Assembly (NCBI GenBank): GCA_025361465.1
Contig: JANYAG010000146.1
Span: 1-7,510 of the forward strand
DNA: 7,510 bases
Source of the DNA: Gemmatimonadota bacterium
Lineage (GTDB): Bacteria > Gemmatimonadota > Gemmatimonadetes > Gemmatimonadales > GWC2-71-9
Reading direction: 5' to 3'
In this document: one piece after another, positions 1-6,017 of the stretch
How the letters are laid out: every line of letters starts with the position of its first letter
How positions within the stretch are numbered: the stretch's first letter is position 1
Translations under genes and position numbers: made by a program
The notes under the pieces: generated by a model
The model's database searches: none
Told to the model about the DNA's origin: nothing
Seen by the model: only the letters and a program-made list of their open reading frames with translations

Positions 1-120
1 GGCGCCATTGGCGCCGACCAGTCCGATGACCCCCGATTCGAGCTCGAGGGTGAGGCCATCCAGCGCCGTCACCCCTCCCGGGTACCGCTTGGTCAGCTCG
101 AAGGTGCTCAGCAGCGGCAT
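1..120 (-). CDS. ABC transporter ATP-binding protein, N-terminal fragment
   Basis: Reading the minus strand from the ATG at 120-118 gives 40 uninterrupted codons to the window edge. The product starts MPLLSTFELTKRYPGG, continues through TALDGLTLELESG and ends GLVGANGA. This is the standard start of an ABC ATPase: the first beta strand, the A-loop aromatic (Tyr13 in KRYPGG), the 'aLdgltLel' strand, and the first half of the Walker A P-loop (G-x-N-G-x before the missing GKTT). The family energises import or export of a substrate, or acts on lipids or proteins; the substrate cannot be told from this part. The GANGA form of the P-loop is frequent in exporter-type ATPases of the CcmA/NatA class, which is only a hint. 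Its upstream Shine-Dalgarno is weak (an AGGG-like stretch about 6 bases before the ATG). It diverges from argF with 154 bases between start codons. The remainder of the gene lies to the left of the window. Confidence 0.88.
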   Translation of the reverse strand, partial: MPLLSTFELTKRYPGGVTALDGLTLELESGVIGLVGANGA

Positions 121-274
121 GCAAGCCCTGGTCGGGGTAGACGGCGTCCAAGTGGCGGTAAAATCTACGGTTCCGGTGCACCGAAGACTACGTCGACTCC
201 ATCCCGTTGTTTCGGACCCGTGTCCAGCGTAGACTCCATCTGCCATTCTGGCCGACCCAAAACCCGGGTGAAGC
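121..274. promoter_or_regulatory. Divergent intergenic region with a 13-base direct repeat
   Basis: This spacer must hold the promoters of both the leftward ABC gene and the rightward argF operon. I see a TAAAAT at 159-164 that could be a plus-strand -10 element, but there is no convincing -35 element 17 bases upstream. An imperfect 13-base direct repeat occurs at 191-203 and 228-240 (12 of 13 bases identical, core GACTCCATC, centre spacing 37 bases). It could be a pair of operator half-sites for a regulator of argF, but no ARG-box-like AT-rich palindrome is visible. No RNA gene or terminator is apparent. The assignment as regulatory rests mainly on position. Confidence 0.35.
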
Positions 275-1174
275 ATGGGAAAGCGCGACCTCCTCTCCTT
301 TGATGACCTCTCCCGTCAGGACTGCCTCGACCTCCTCGACCTTGCCGCCCGGATGAAGGCCGGCAGCTACCGTGATCTCCCGCTCGAGGGCAAGACCTTG
401 GCGATGATCTTCGCCAAGAGCTCCACGCGGACGCGGGTCTCCTTTGAGGTTGGCACCCAGCAGCTCGGCGGCCACGCCCTCTTCCTCTCCTCGCGCGACA
501 TCCAGCTGGGACGTGGCGAACCGATCAAGGACATGGCCCGCGTGCTGTCGCGCTACGTCAACGGCATCATGATTCGCACCTTTGCCCAGTCGGACGTCGA
601 AGACCTCGCCCAATTCGCCAGCGTGCCGGTGATCAACGGGCTGACCGATCTGCTCCATCCCTGCCAGCTGCTCGCCGACTTGCTGACGATCAAGGAGTCC
701 CTCGGGACCCTGGATGGCCGGGTCGTCGCGTGGATCGGCGACGGCAACAACATGGCCAATTCGTGGATCGAGGCGGCTGGGTTGCTGGGTTTCGAGCTCA
801 GGCTCGCGTGCCCCGAAGGGTACGAACCCGATCACACCATCTTCGAGAAGGGCGCGCGGCGCACCAAGCTGATGATCACCGAGGACCCCGAGGAGGCGAT
901 TGCCGGGGCCGATGTGGTCAACACCGATGTCTGGGCGTCCATGGGGCAGGAAGAGGAAGCCGAACATCGCAAGAAGGCCTTCGCGGGGTACTGCGTCAAT
1001 GCCGCCCTGATGGCGGACGCCGCACCGAATGCGATCGTGCTCCACTGTCTCCCCGCCCATCGCGGCGAGGAGATCAGCGACGAAGTACTCGAGGGCCCGC
1101 AGTCACGGGTCTGGGACGAGGCGGAAAATCGATTGCACGCCCAGAAGGCACTCCTGGCGAGGTTGATGGGATGA
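275..1174 (+). CDS. argF: Ornithine carbamoyltransferase (anabolic)
   Basis: The 299-residue protein transfers the carbamoyl group of carbamoyl phosphate to L-ornithine to give citrulline, a cytoplasmic step of arginine synthesis. The carbamoyl-phosphate site is FAKSSTRTR (46-54), a one-residue variant of the usual FEKSSTRTR. HPCQ (128-131) is the second phosphate/carbamoyl motif. The ornithine side is shown by GDGNNM (155-160), the DVWASMG loop (218-224, matching DxxxSMG) and HCLPAHRG (257-264) with the catalytic Cys258. These are ornithine rather than aspartate or acetylornithine transcarbamylase signatures. Length is normal for the family (about 300-330). The ATG at 275 begins right at the conserved N-terminus and has a modest GGGTGA Shine-Dalgarno 3 bases upstream. 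Its stop overlaps the next start (ATGA at 1171-1174), so it leads a four-gene operon. No other arginine gene is in view, so it is separated from argD/argG/argH at least on this side. A catabolic role (arcB) is possible but no arginine-deiminase genes are adjacent. Confidence 0.96.
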   Translation: MGKRDLLSFDDLSRQDCLDLLDLAARMKAGSYRDLPLEGKTLAMIFAKSSTRTRVSFEVGTQQLGGHALFLSSRDIQLGRGEPIKDMARVLSRYVNGIMIRTFAQSDVEDLAQFASVPVINGLTDLLHPCQLLADLLTIKESLGTLDGRVVAWIGDGNNMANSWIEAAGLLGFELRLACPEGYEPDHTIFEKGARRTKLMITEDPEEAIAGADVVNTDVWASMGQEEEAEHRKKAFAGYCVNAALMADAAPNAIVLHCLPAHRGEEISDEVLEGPQSRVWDEAENRLHAQKALLARLMG

Positions 1175-2175
1175 ACGAGGCACCCGACGAGCACCGCCCG
1201 CTGGTGGACGGCGCGGCCTTCTGGGCTGCAGGTGGGCTCGGCCAGTTCGAGGTGACCGGCCCCGACGCGCATGCCTTTGTCAACCGGATCGTGACGGCGG
1301 ACATCTCGCTGCTTGTCCCGGGACAGTTCGTCCACTCGCTGCTGCTCCGCGAGGACGCGTCGATTCTTGACCGCTGCACCGTCTATCGCTTTCCCGATCG
1401 CCTGATGCTGCTGGTCGATGCGGGCTATCGCGAGGCGGCGTGGAAGCACATCGTTGATCGCAAGCGCGGCAATCTCCGCCTGCGCGACATTTCCGATGAT
1501 ATCGCCCTCGTCGGTGTCCGTGGGGACACGGCCGCGGCACAGCTCGCTCCATTGCTCGCGCCCTTCCCTGGTGAACCGGGGCAGATCGTCAGTGCGCGGC
1601 TCGCCGGTGTCGATGTCTTTGCGGCGCGCACCACACGTGACGGGCCGGATGGCTTCGATCTCTATTGCCGCACTCGCGATCGTGTCGCGCTTGAATCGGC
1701 CTTGGCACGCGCCGGCGTGACCGCAGTCGGCGCCGATGCCTGGCGGTTGCTCCAGGCCGAATGGGGCATTCCGAGCGTCGGCGTGGAAATCGACGTCGAT
1801 GACACGCCGGTCGAAGCAGGTCTCGAGCACCTCGTGGCCGAAGGGAAGGGCGCCCCATTTCCGGGCGAAACCGCACTGGCAGCGCGACGGCGGGCTGGTG
1901 CGATCAAGCGGCTGGTCGGCTTCACGGTGTACGGCGATGAGGTGCCGCCGGTTGGTGCCAGTGTCCGTGTTGCGGGGCTGATGGTTGACCGGGTCCGCTC
2001 GGCCGTGAAGTCCCCGCGCGCCGGGGTCATCGGAATGACCGCCGTTCCCACCACCGCCGATGCTCCCGGTACGCCCCTGCTCATCGAGGAGGGGGAGCGC
2101 AGCTGGACGGCGGAGATCGTCCGGCGACCGTTCGTTTTCCGTGATGGCAGGGCCGCGGGGAAAGCGAAACCATGA
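1171..2175 (+). CDS. GcvT/YgfZ-family folate-binding-fold protein
   Basis: This 334-residue product has the aminomethyltransferase (GcvT) fold signature. It shows VTGPDAHAFVNRIVTADIS (28-46), the ILDRCTVYRF strand (65-74) where GcvT proteins have a DD pair, GVRGD (115-119), GFDLYC (161-166), WRLLQAEWGIP (191-201), and TPVEAGLEHLVAEGKG (212-227). A C-terminal barrel-like domain spans about 246-322. GcvT transfers the aminomethyl group of glycine to tetrahydrofolate; YgfZ paralogues bind folate and help maintain Fe-S enzymes. The YgfZ hallmark K-G-C-Y-x-G-Q-E is replaced here by KGAPFPGE (226-233), without the cysteine. The second Asp of the usual DD pair is Arg67, so it may be neither a classical GcvT nor a classical YgfZ. 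The ATG at 1171 overlaps the argF stop and has GAGG at 1159-1162. The frame stays open upstream to about 730, but that stretch lies inside argF and is not used. No glycine-cleavage partner (gcvH/gcvP) is present. Confidence 0.87.
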   Translation: MNEAPDEHRPLVDGAAFWAAGGLGQFEVTGPDAHAFVNRIVTADISLLVPGQFVHSLLLREDASILDRCTVYRFPDRLMLLVDAGYREAAWKHIVDRKRGNLRLRDISDDIALVGVRGDTAAAQLAPLLAPFPGEPGQIVSARLAGVDVFAARTTRDGPDGFDLYCRTRDRVALESALARAGVTAVGADAWRLLQAEWGIPSVGVEIDVDDTPVEAGLEHLVAEGKGAPFPGETALAARRRAGAIKRLVGFTVYGDEVPPVGASVRVAGLMVDRVRSAVKSPRAGVIGMTAVPTTADAPGTPLLIEEGERSWTAEIVRRPFVFRDGRAAGKAKP

Positions 2176-2654
2176 GCCTTCGCATCGGCGTGCTGACGGT
2201 GTCTGACGCCGGCGCGCGTGGCGAGCGCGAAGATCGCTCCGGTGATGCGATCGTCGCGTGGGCCCGCGGGGCCGGCCACGAGGTGTCAGTGCGCGCGGTG
2301 GTGCCGGACGAGACCGATCAGGTCGCGCGAACCCTCATCAGCTGGGCGGATAGTGGGAACACCGAGGTGATTTTCACCACGGGGGGCACCGGGCTCACCA
2401 CGCGCGATGTCACGCCGGAAGCGACGCGCGCGGTGATCGATCGCGAGGCACCCGGCATCGCCGAGGCGCTGCGAGCCACCGCGATGGGCCGGTTGCCGCG
2501 GGCGATGCTGTCACGCGGCATCGCCGGCACGCGCGGCAAGGCGCTGATCGTCAACTTGCCCGGGTCGACCAGTGGCGTCACCGATGGATTGGCCGTGCTC
2601 GCCCCCGTGCTGGATCATGCTGCGGCATTGCTGCGCGGCGAAACGGAGCACTAG
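2172..2654 (+). CDS. mogA: MogA/MoaB-family molybdenum cofactor protein
   Basis: The 160-residue protein belongs to the molybdopterin-binding (MoCF) family, whose MogA members adenylylate molybdopterin before molybdate insertion. It begins with RIGVLTVSD (4-12). It carries the TTGGTGLTTRDVTPE box (69-83) that binds the pterin and MgATP, and LSRGIAGTRGKALIVNLPGS (113-132) near the C-terminus. Asp46 (in VVPDE) and Asp79 (in TTRDVTPE) have the same 33-residue spacing as the two functional aspartates described for E. coli MogA, which supports an active enzyme. The length fits a stand-alone single-domain MogA/MoaB rather than a Cnx1/MoeA fusion. The MogA/MoaB distinction cannot be made safely by eye, so the symbol is tentative. 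The ATG shares an ATGA overlap with the preceding stop and has only a weak Shine-Dalgarno of its own, which suggests translational coupling. Presence implies a molybdenum or tungsten enzyme elsewhere in the genome. Confidence 0.93.
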   Translation: MSLRIGVLTVSDAGARGEREDRSGDAIVAWARGAGHEVSVRAVVPDETDQVARTLISWADSGNTEVIFTTGGTGLTTRDVTPEATRAVIDREAPGIAEALRATAMGRLPRAMLSRGIAGTRGKALIVNLPGSTSGVTDGLAVLAPVLDHAAALLRGETEH

Positions 2655-2656
2655 TC

Positions 2657-4189
2657 ATGTCTGCCAAGGTCGTCATCACCCTCGCTGATCTCGAGACCGC
2701 TGTGCCGCTGGCCAAGGCGCTCGAGGCGGCTGGGCTGTCCAATGATGTCGCGGCGACCGCCGACGAGGGCCGCACCGCGATTCGCCGGGATCACCCGCTG
2801 CTGCTGGTGTTGACCGGCGCCGTGCATGAGGGATCGGCGGTGTCGCTCGCGGCGTACGCGCGCGATCACGAGGTCGCGGTGCTGGCCCTGCTCGAGCCGA
2901 CCGACTCCGAGCGCACTGAACGTGCGGCCCGCCTGGGTGCCACCGAAGTGCTCGTCAAGCCGGTGGGAACCGATGACCTCGTCGCGACCGTGCGCCGCCT
3001 CGCTGAGCGGCGCGACCTGCAGCGGCGCACAGGGATCTTCGGTGAAAGCACCGCGATCCAGGAAGTGCTGGTCAAGATCGAGCAGATGGCGCCGGTGAAC
3101 AGCACGGTGCTGATCCAGGGCGAGTCAGGTACCGGCAAGGAGCTGGTTGCCAAGGGAATTCATGACCTGTCGCCGCGGCGCGGTCGCCCCTTCATTGCCA
3201 TCAACTGTGCGGCGCTGCCGGAAACGCTGCTCGAAAGCGAACTTTTCGGTCACGAGAAGGGCGCCTTCACCGGCGCCGCCGAGCGCCGACTTGGCCGCTT
3301 CGAGCTGGCCGATACCGGGACGATCTTCCTCGATGAGATCGGTGAGATCCCCGCCAGCGTGCAGGTGAAGTTGCTGCGCGTGCTCGAGACCCGTTCCTTC
3401 TTCCGCCTCGGCGGGGTGGCGCCGATCAAGGTCGATGTCCGCGTGGTGGCGGCGGCGAATCGTCCGCTCAAGGATCGCGTCGCGATGGGAGAGTTCCGTG
3501 ACGATCTCTTCTATCGCCTCAACGTGCTGGCGATCTACCTGCCGCCGCTGCGGGAACGCCGCGAGGACATTCCGCTCCTCGTCAAGCGCTTTGTGCGCGA
3601 GTTCGCCGCACAACACGAGCGGCCGTTCCCCGGAATCACCGTCGAGGCGATGCAGCGGCTGGTGCAGGCCGGTTGGCCCGGCAACGTGCGCCAACTGCGC
3701 AACCTGGTGGAGTCGATGGTCGTCCTCGCCCCGGGCACCGAGATCCGGGCGGCGGACATCCCTGCGGACGTGACCGACGGGATCGGTACCCTGTTGCCCA
3801 TGCGGCTCCCCCTGGGCGGCGGCCGTGAGGGGACCCCGGGGCCGGCCGAGTTCGAGTTCATCCTCCGGTCGCTGATGGAGCTGCGGGTCCAGATCGAGGA
3901 GCTGCGCCGGCGGCTGGAGGATCGGCACGGGGCGGTGCAGGTGATCGAGGTCCGCGACCCCTCCCTCTCGGCGGTGGTACCGGTGGGATCGGTCGGACCG
4001 ATCACCGCCGAACCGGAGCCCGAGCCCACCGTGGTGTACCGGGCCGGGATGACCATGGCCGCGGTCGAGCGAGCCACCATTGAGGCGGTGCTGGCCGAGC
4101 AACGGGGGAATCGCCGCAAGGCGGCCCAGATTCTCGGCATCGGGGAGCGGACTCTGTATCGCAAACTCAATGAGTATGAGATCAGCTAA
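2657..4189 (+). CDS. Sigma-54-dependent enhancer-binding regulator with a non-canonical receiver
   Basis: The 510-residue NtrC-like activator uses ATP to remodel RNA polymerase carrying sigma-54. Residues 1-118 look like a receiver fold (ends ATEVLVKPVGTDDL), but the phospho-accepting Asp position is Thr53 (in LLLVLTGAV) and the acidic pair is poor (LADLE). The AAA+ domain (about 125-372) is complete: Walker A GESGTGKE (155-162), GAFTGA sigma-54 contact loop (202-207), Walker B FLDE (224-227), arginine-finger region FRDDLFYRLNV (280-290) and GWPGNVRQLRN (339-349). A linker (about 373-465) includes a probable coiled coil (397-423, MELRVQIEELRRRLED) and a Pro/Glu run. The C-terminus is a Fis-type helix-turn-helix (485-507, NRRKAAQILGIGERTLYRKL). 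The start is supported by GGAG at 2645-2648, 8 bases upstream. The gene follows mogA by 2 bases, so it ends this operon. Activity is probably not set by aspartate phosphorylation; protein contact, ligand or expression level is more likely. Its target promoter is not evident here. Confidence 0.95.
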   Translation: MSAKVVITLADLETAVPLAKALEAAGLSNDVAATADEGRTAIRRDHPLLLVLTGAVHEGSAVSLAAYARDHEVAVLALLEPTDSERTERAARLGATEVLVKPVGTDDLVATVRRLAERRDLQRRTGIFGESTAIQEVLVKIEQMAPVNSTVLIQGESGTGKELVAKGIHDLSPRRGRPFIAINCAALPETLLESELFGHEKGAFTGAAERRLGRFELADTGTIFLDEIGEIPASVQVKLLRVLETRSFFRLGGVAPIKVDVRVVAAANRPLKDRVAMGEFRDDLFYRLNVLAIYLPPLRERREDIPLLVKRFVREFAAQHERPFPGITVEAMQRLVQAGWPGNVRQLRNLVESMVVLAPGTEIRAADIPADVTDGIGTLLPMRLPLGGGREGTPGPAEFEFILRSLMELRVQIEELRRRLEDRHGAVQVIEVRDPSLSAVVPVGSVGPITAEPEPEPTVVYRAGMTMAAVERATIEAVLAEQRGNRRKAAQILGIGERTLYRKLNEYEIS

Positions 4190-4296
4190 GTCACGATTTC
4201 GCAAACCTTTGGCTGGGCTCACCTCTTGACCTTTCTCAAGGATCTTGCCAACTTGGAGGTTGTCAGCACCCCCAACTGGCTCTGGAATAGGCATTA
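4190..4296 (+). promoter_or_regulatory. Spacer upstream of the ferredoxin-GGDEF gene, with two small palindromes
   Basis: This 107-base gap separates the regulator from the cyclase gene. It contains a perfect 5-base inverted repeat, CTTGA at 4225-4229 and TCAAG at 4236-4240, with a 6-base centre. A second palindrome, CCAACTTGG, lies at 4248-4256. A TTGACC at 4226-4231 resembles a -35 element, but no good -10 lies 16-18 bases downstream. There is no T-tract hairpin that would clearly terminate the preceding operon, so read-through remains possible. The Shine-Dalgarno for 4297 is weak (TAGG at 4288-4291). The palindromes are visible; their role as an operator is inference. Confidence 0.4.
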
Positions 4297-5982
4297 ATGC
4301 ACCTCACGATCGACTCCTCGCGGTGTGTCGGTTGCTTGGCGTGTATCCGGGTCTGCCCGACCGATGCGATCGCCCTACCGCCGGAGGCGCGGGTGGTCGA
4401 AATCGTCGAGGAGAACTGCATCCGCTGTGGTGAATGCCTCCCGTCGTGTCCTCACTCCGCCATTGCGGCGACCGGGGCGGTGGACCACGCCCTCGCGATC
4501 GCCGAGGCGGGGACCGGGGCCCTGATCCTGGCTCCCGAGGCGGCCGCCCACTTCCATCCTGCGACGCCCGACCAGCTCGTCAATGCCTGCTATGAGGCCG
4601 GTTTCCGCCTGGTCTCCCGTGGCATCCTGGGCGACGAACTGGTGGCGGCCGAGTACCAGCGGCTCTGGGAAGACCCCGACTGGGGGACCCTGATCCGCTC
4701 GACCGACCCGGTCGTGGTGGCCGCCATTTCGGTCCATCACCCCGAGCTGGTGCCCTATCTGGCCCCGATCACCTATCCGCATGCCGCGGAGGCTCGATTC
4801 CTGCGTCGTCTCCATGGGGATGGGCTGCCGGTGGTCTATGTCGGTATGAGCGCGGTGGGGCTGGTGAGTGAACTCGATGCCATGCTCACCTTTACCGACT
4901 TGGAGCAGCTGTTCGCCCTGCGGGAGGTTCGCCCGGAAGCGTTGCCGCGGACCTTCTCGCGGATCCCGTCCGAGACGCGCCGGCACATGTCGGTCGCCGG
5001 GGGGTTGTCGCTGGAGATGGTGGTCAGCGGCTCATCGCGCGGTCGTCGGATGCTGACCGTGCGCGGTCTTGAGGGTTTGCCGGCGTTGGCGCGGGCGGTC
5101 GGACATGACCGGATTGACCTGGGCTTCGTCGATCTGTTGTCGCACGCCGGCGCGTTGGCGCACCCGGCGGCCGGGCCGAAGAACGAGCTCTACCGCCGGC
5201 GCATGCTGGTGCAGCAATTCGAGCCGAGCCGGAGTCATACGCCGGTGGTGCCCGAGGGGATGGCGGTCGACCTGGGGAGTGTCTTCCCACTGACGCAGCA
5301 TCGTCAACAGGCTGATCCGGTGGCGGTGAAGGCGATCCTCGATGCGATCGGCACCGGGCCGAATGGCAAGCCGTGGGATTGCCGGGCGTGCGGGTACCAG
5401 ACCTGTCACCGGTTCGCGCAGGCGGCGGCCATGAACCGGGCCTCGCTGCGGCAGTGTATTCCGTGGCTGTCGCTCCGGGCCGAAGAGGCGTCGCGCGACG
5501 CGAGCACCGACGCGCTGACCGGGCTGGCGAGCTACCGGGCGCTGCAGGACCGCTTGACGCACGAGATGGATCGCAGCAAGCGCACGGGCGATCAGTTCAC
5601 CGTGCTCTTTCTCGACCTGGATCGATTGAAGGACATCAACGACCGCTACGGTCACGAACGGGGCAATACGGTGCTCCGGTCGGTGGCCGAGGAGATTCGC
5701 GGGACGATCCGTACCACCGACTTGGCCGCCCGGTATGGCGGCGACGAATTCGTGGTGCTGCTCACCAACACCGACCGGGCCGGCGCGTTGCGCGTCGCCG
5801 ATTCGGTGCGCGAGCGGATCGAACTGGCAGGGCGACGACTGGGATTTCTGGCGGGGCAGCTCACTGCCAGCGTTGGGGTGGCCGAGTTCGATCCGGCATC
5901 GCCGGGCGAAGGGCCGCTGCTGGAACAGGCCGACCGTGCGTTGTACCTGGCCAAGTCGGCTGGTCGCAATGCGATCGCGTAA
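4297..5982 (+). CDS. Ferredoxin / degenerate [FeFe]-hydrogenase-like / Fe-S / GGDEF fusion (predicted redox-sensing diguanylate cyclase)
   Basis: This 561-residue soluble protein has four modules in order. (1) An N-terminal 2x[4Fe-4S] ferredoxin: C10-C13-C16-C20P and C41-C44-C47-C51P, both CX2CX2CX3CP. (2) Residues about 60-310 follow the [FeFe]-hydrogenase large-subunit pattern (GTGALILAPEAAAHF; YEAGFRLVSRGILGDELVAAEY; LTFTDLEQLF), but the H-cluster ligands are absent. The TSCCP loop reads SVHHP (145-149), the PCxxKK loop MSAVGL (184-189) and the ACxGGC loop SHAGAL (282-287). (3) A CX2CX4CX16C module (C362, C365, C370, C387), as in RnfB-type FeS domains. (4) A GGDEF domain from DALTGL (405-410) with FLDLDRLKDIND (438-449), YGGDEF (480-485) and I-site RTTD (472-475) exactly five residues before GG. 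The cyclase should make c-di-GMP from GTP, with product inhibition. The hydrogenase region cannot be catalytic in the known way, so a sensing or electron-relay role is inferred. The start fits because the ferredoxin fold begins at once. No signal peptide or membrane segment is seen. Confidence 0.93.
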   Translation: MHLTIDSSRCVGCLACIRVCPTDAIALPPEARVVEIVEENCIRCGECLPSCPHSAIAATGAVDHALAIAEAGTGALILAPEAAAHFHPATPDQLVNACYEAGFRLVSRGILGDELVAAEYQRLWEDPDWGTLIRSTDPVVVAAISVHHPELVPYLAPITYPHAAEARFLRRLHGDGLPVVYVGMSAVGLVSELDAMLTFTDLEQLFALREVRPEALPRTFSRIPSETRRHMSVAGGLSLEMVVSGSSRGRRMLTVRGLEGLPALARAVGHDRIDLGFVDLLSHAGALAHPAAGPKNELYRRRMLVQQFEPSRSHTPVVPEGMAVDLGSVFPLTQHRQQADPVAVKAILDAIGTGPNGKPWDCRACGYQTCHRFAQAAAMNRASLRQCIPWLSLRAEEASRDASTDALTGLASYRALQDRLTHEMDRSKRTGDQFTVLFLDLDRLKDINDRYGHERGNTVLRSVAEEIRGTIRTTDLAARYGGDEFVVLLTNTDRAGALRVADSVRERIELAGRRLGFLAGQLTASVGVAEFDPASPGEGPLLEQADRALYLAKSAGRNAIA

Positions 5983-5987
5983 CGACG

Positions 5988-6017
5988 ATGACGCTCTTCC
6001 ACGAGGACGCACCGTGA
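5988..6017 (+). other. Nine-codon mini-ORF overlapping the next start
   Basis: ATG at 5988 opens a nine-codon frame (MTLFHEDAP) whose TGA stop at 6015-6017 overlaps the GTG start at 6014-6016 (GTGA). It could act in termination-reinitiation coupling to the following gene. No Shine-Dalgarno precedes it, and such short frames arise often by chance, so it is listed only as a possible leader. Confidence 0.15.

Noticed and set aside
188..1060. Long minus-strand open frame (290 codons) opposite argF
   Set aside because: It is antisense to a gene with clear catalytic motifs, and its product has no domain resemblance; long antisense frames are expected in high-GC coding DNA.
730..1170. N-terminal extension of the GcvT-like gene back to 730
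   Set aside because: The extra 147 codons lie within argF in another frame, are Arg/Gly-rich without fold pattern, and the ATGA overlap start at 1171 has a good GAGG ribosome site.
4277..4292. Sigma-54 promoter (TGGCTC-N5-TAGG) before the cyclase gene
   Set aside because: The essential -12 GC is GG at the correct spacing, and transcription would begin inside the coding region.
3125..4294. Minus-strand open frame of 389 codons opposite the sigma-54 regulator
   Set aside because: It is rich in Arg, His and Gly from reading GC-rich codons backwards, with no motif or ribosome site, and it covers the perfectly conserved AAA+ gene.
5032..6012. Minus-strand open frame of 326 codons opposite the GGDEF gene
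   Set aside because: Shadow of a gene with confirmed Fe-S and GGDEF motifs; its product is low-complexity and Arg-rich.
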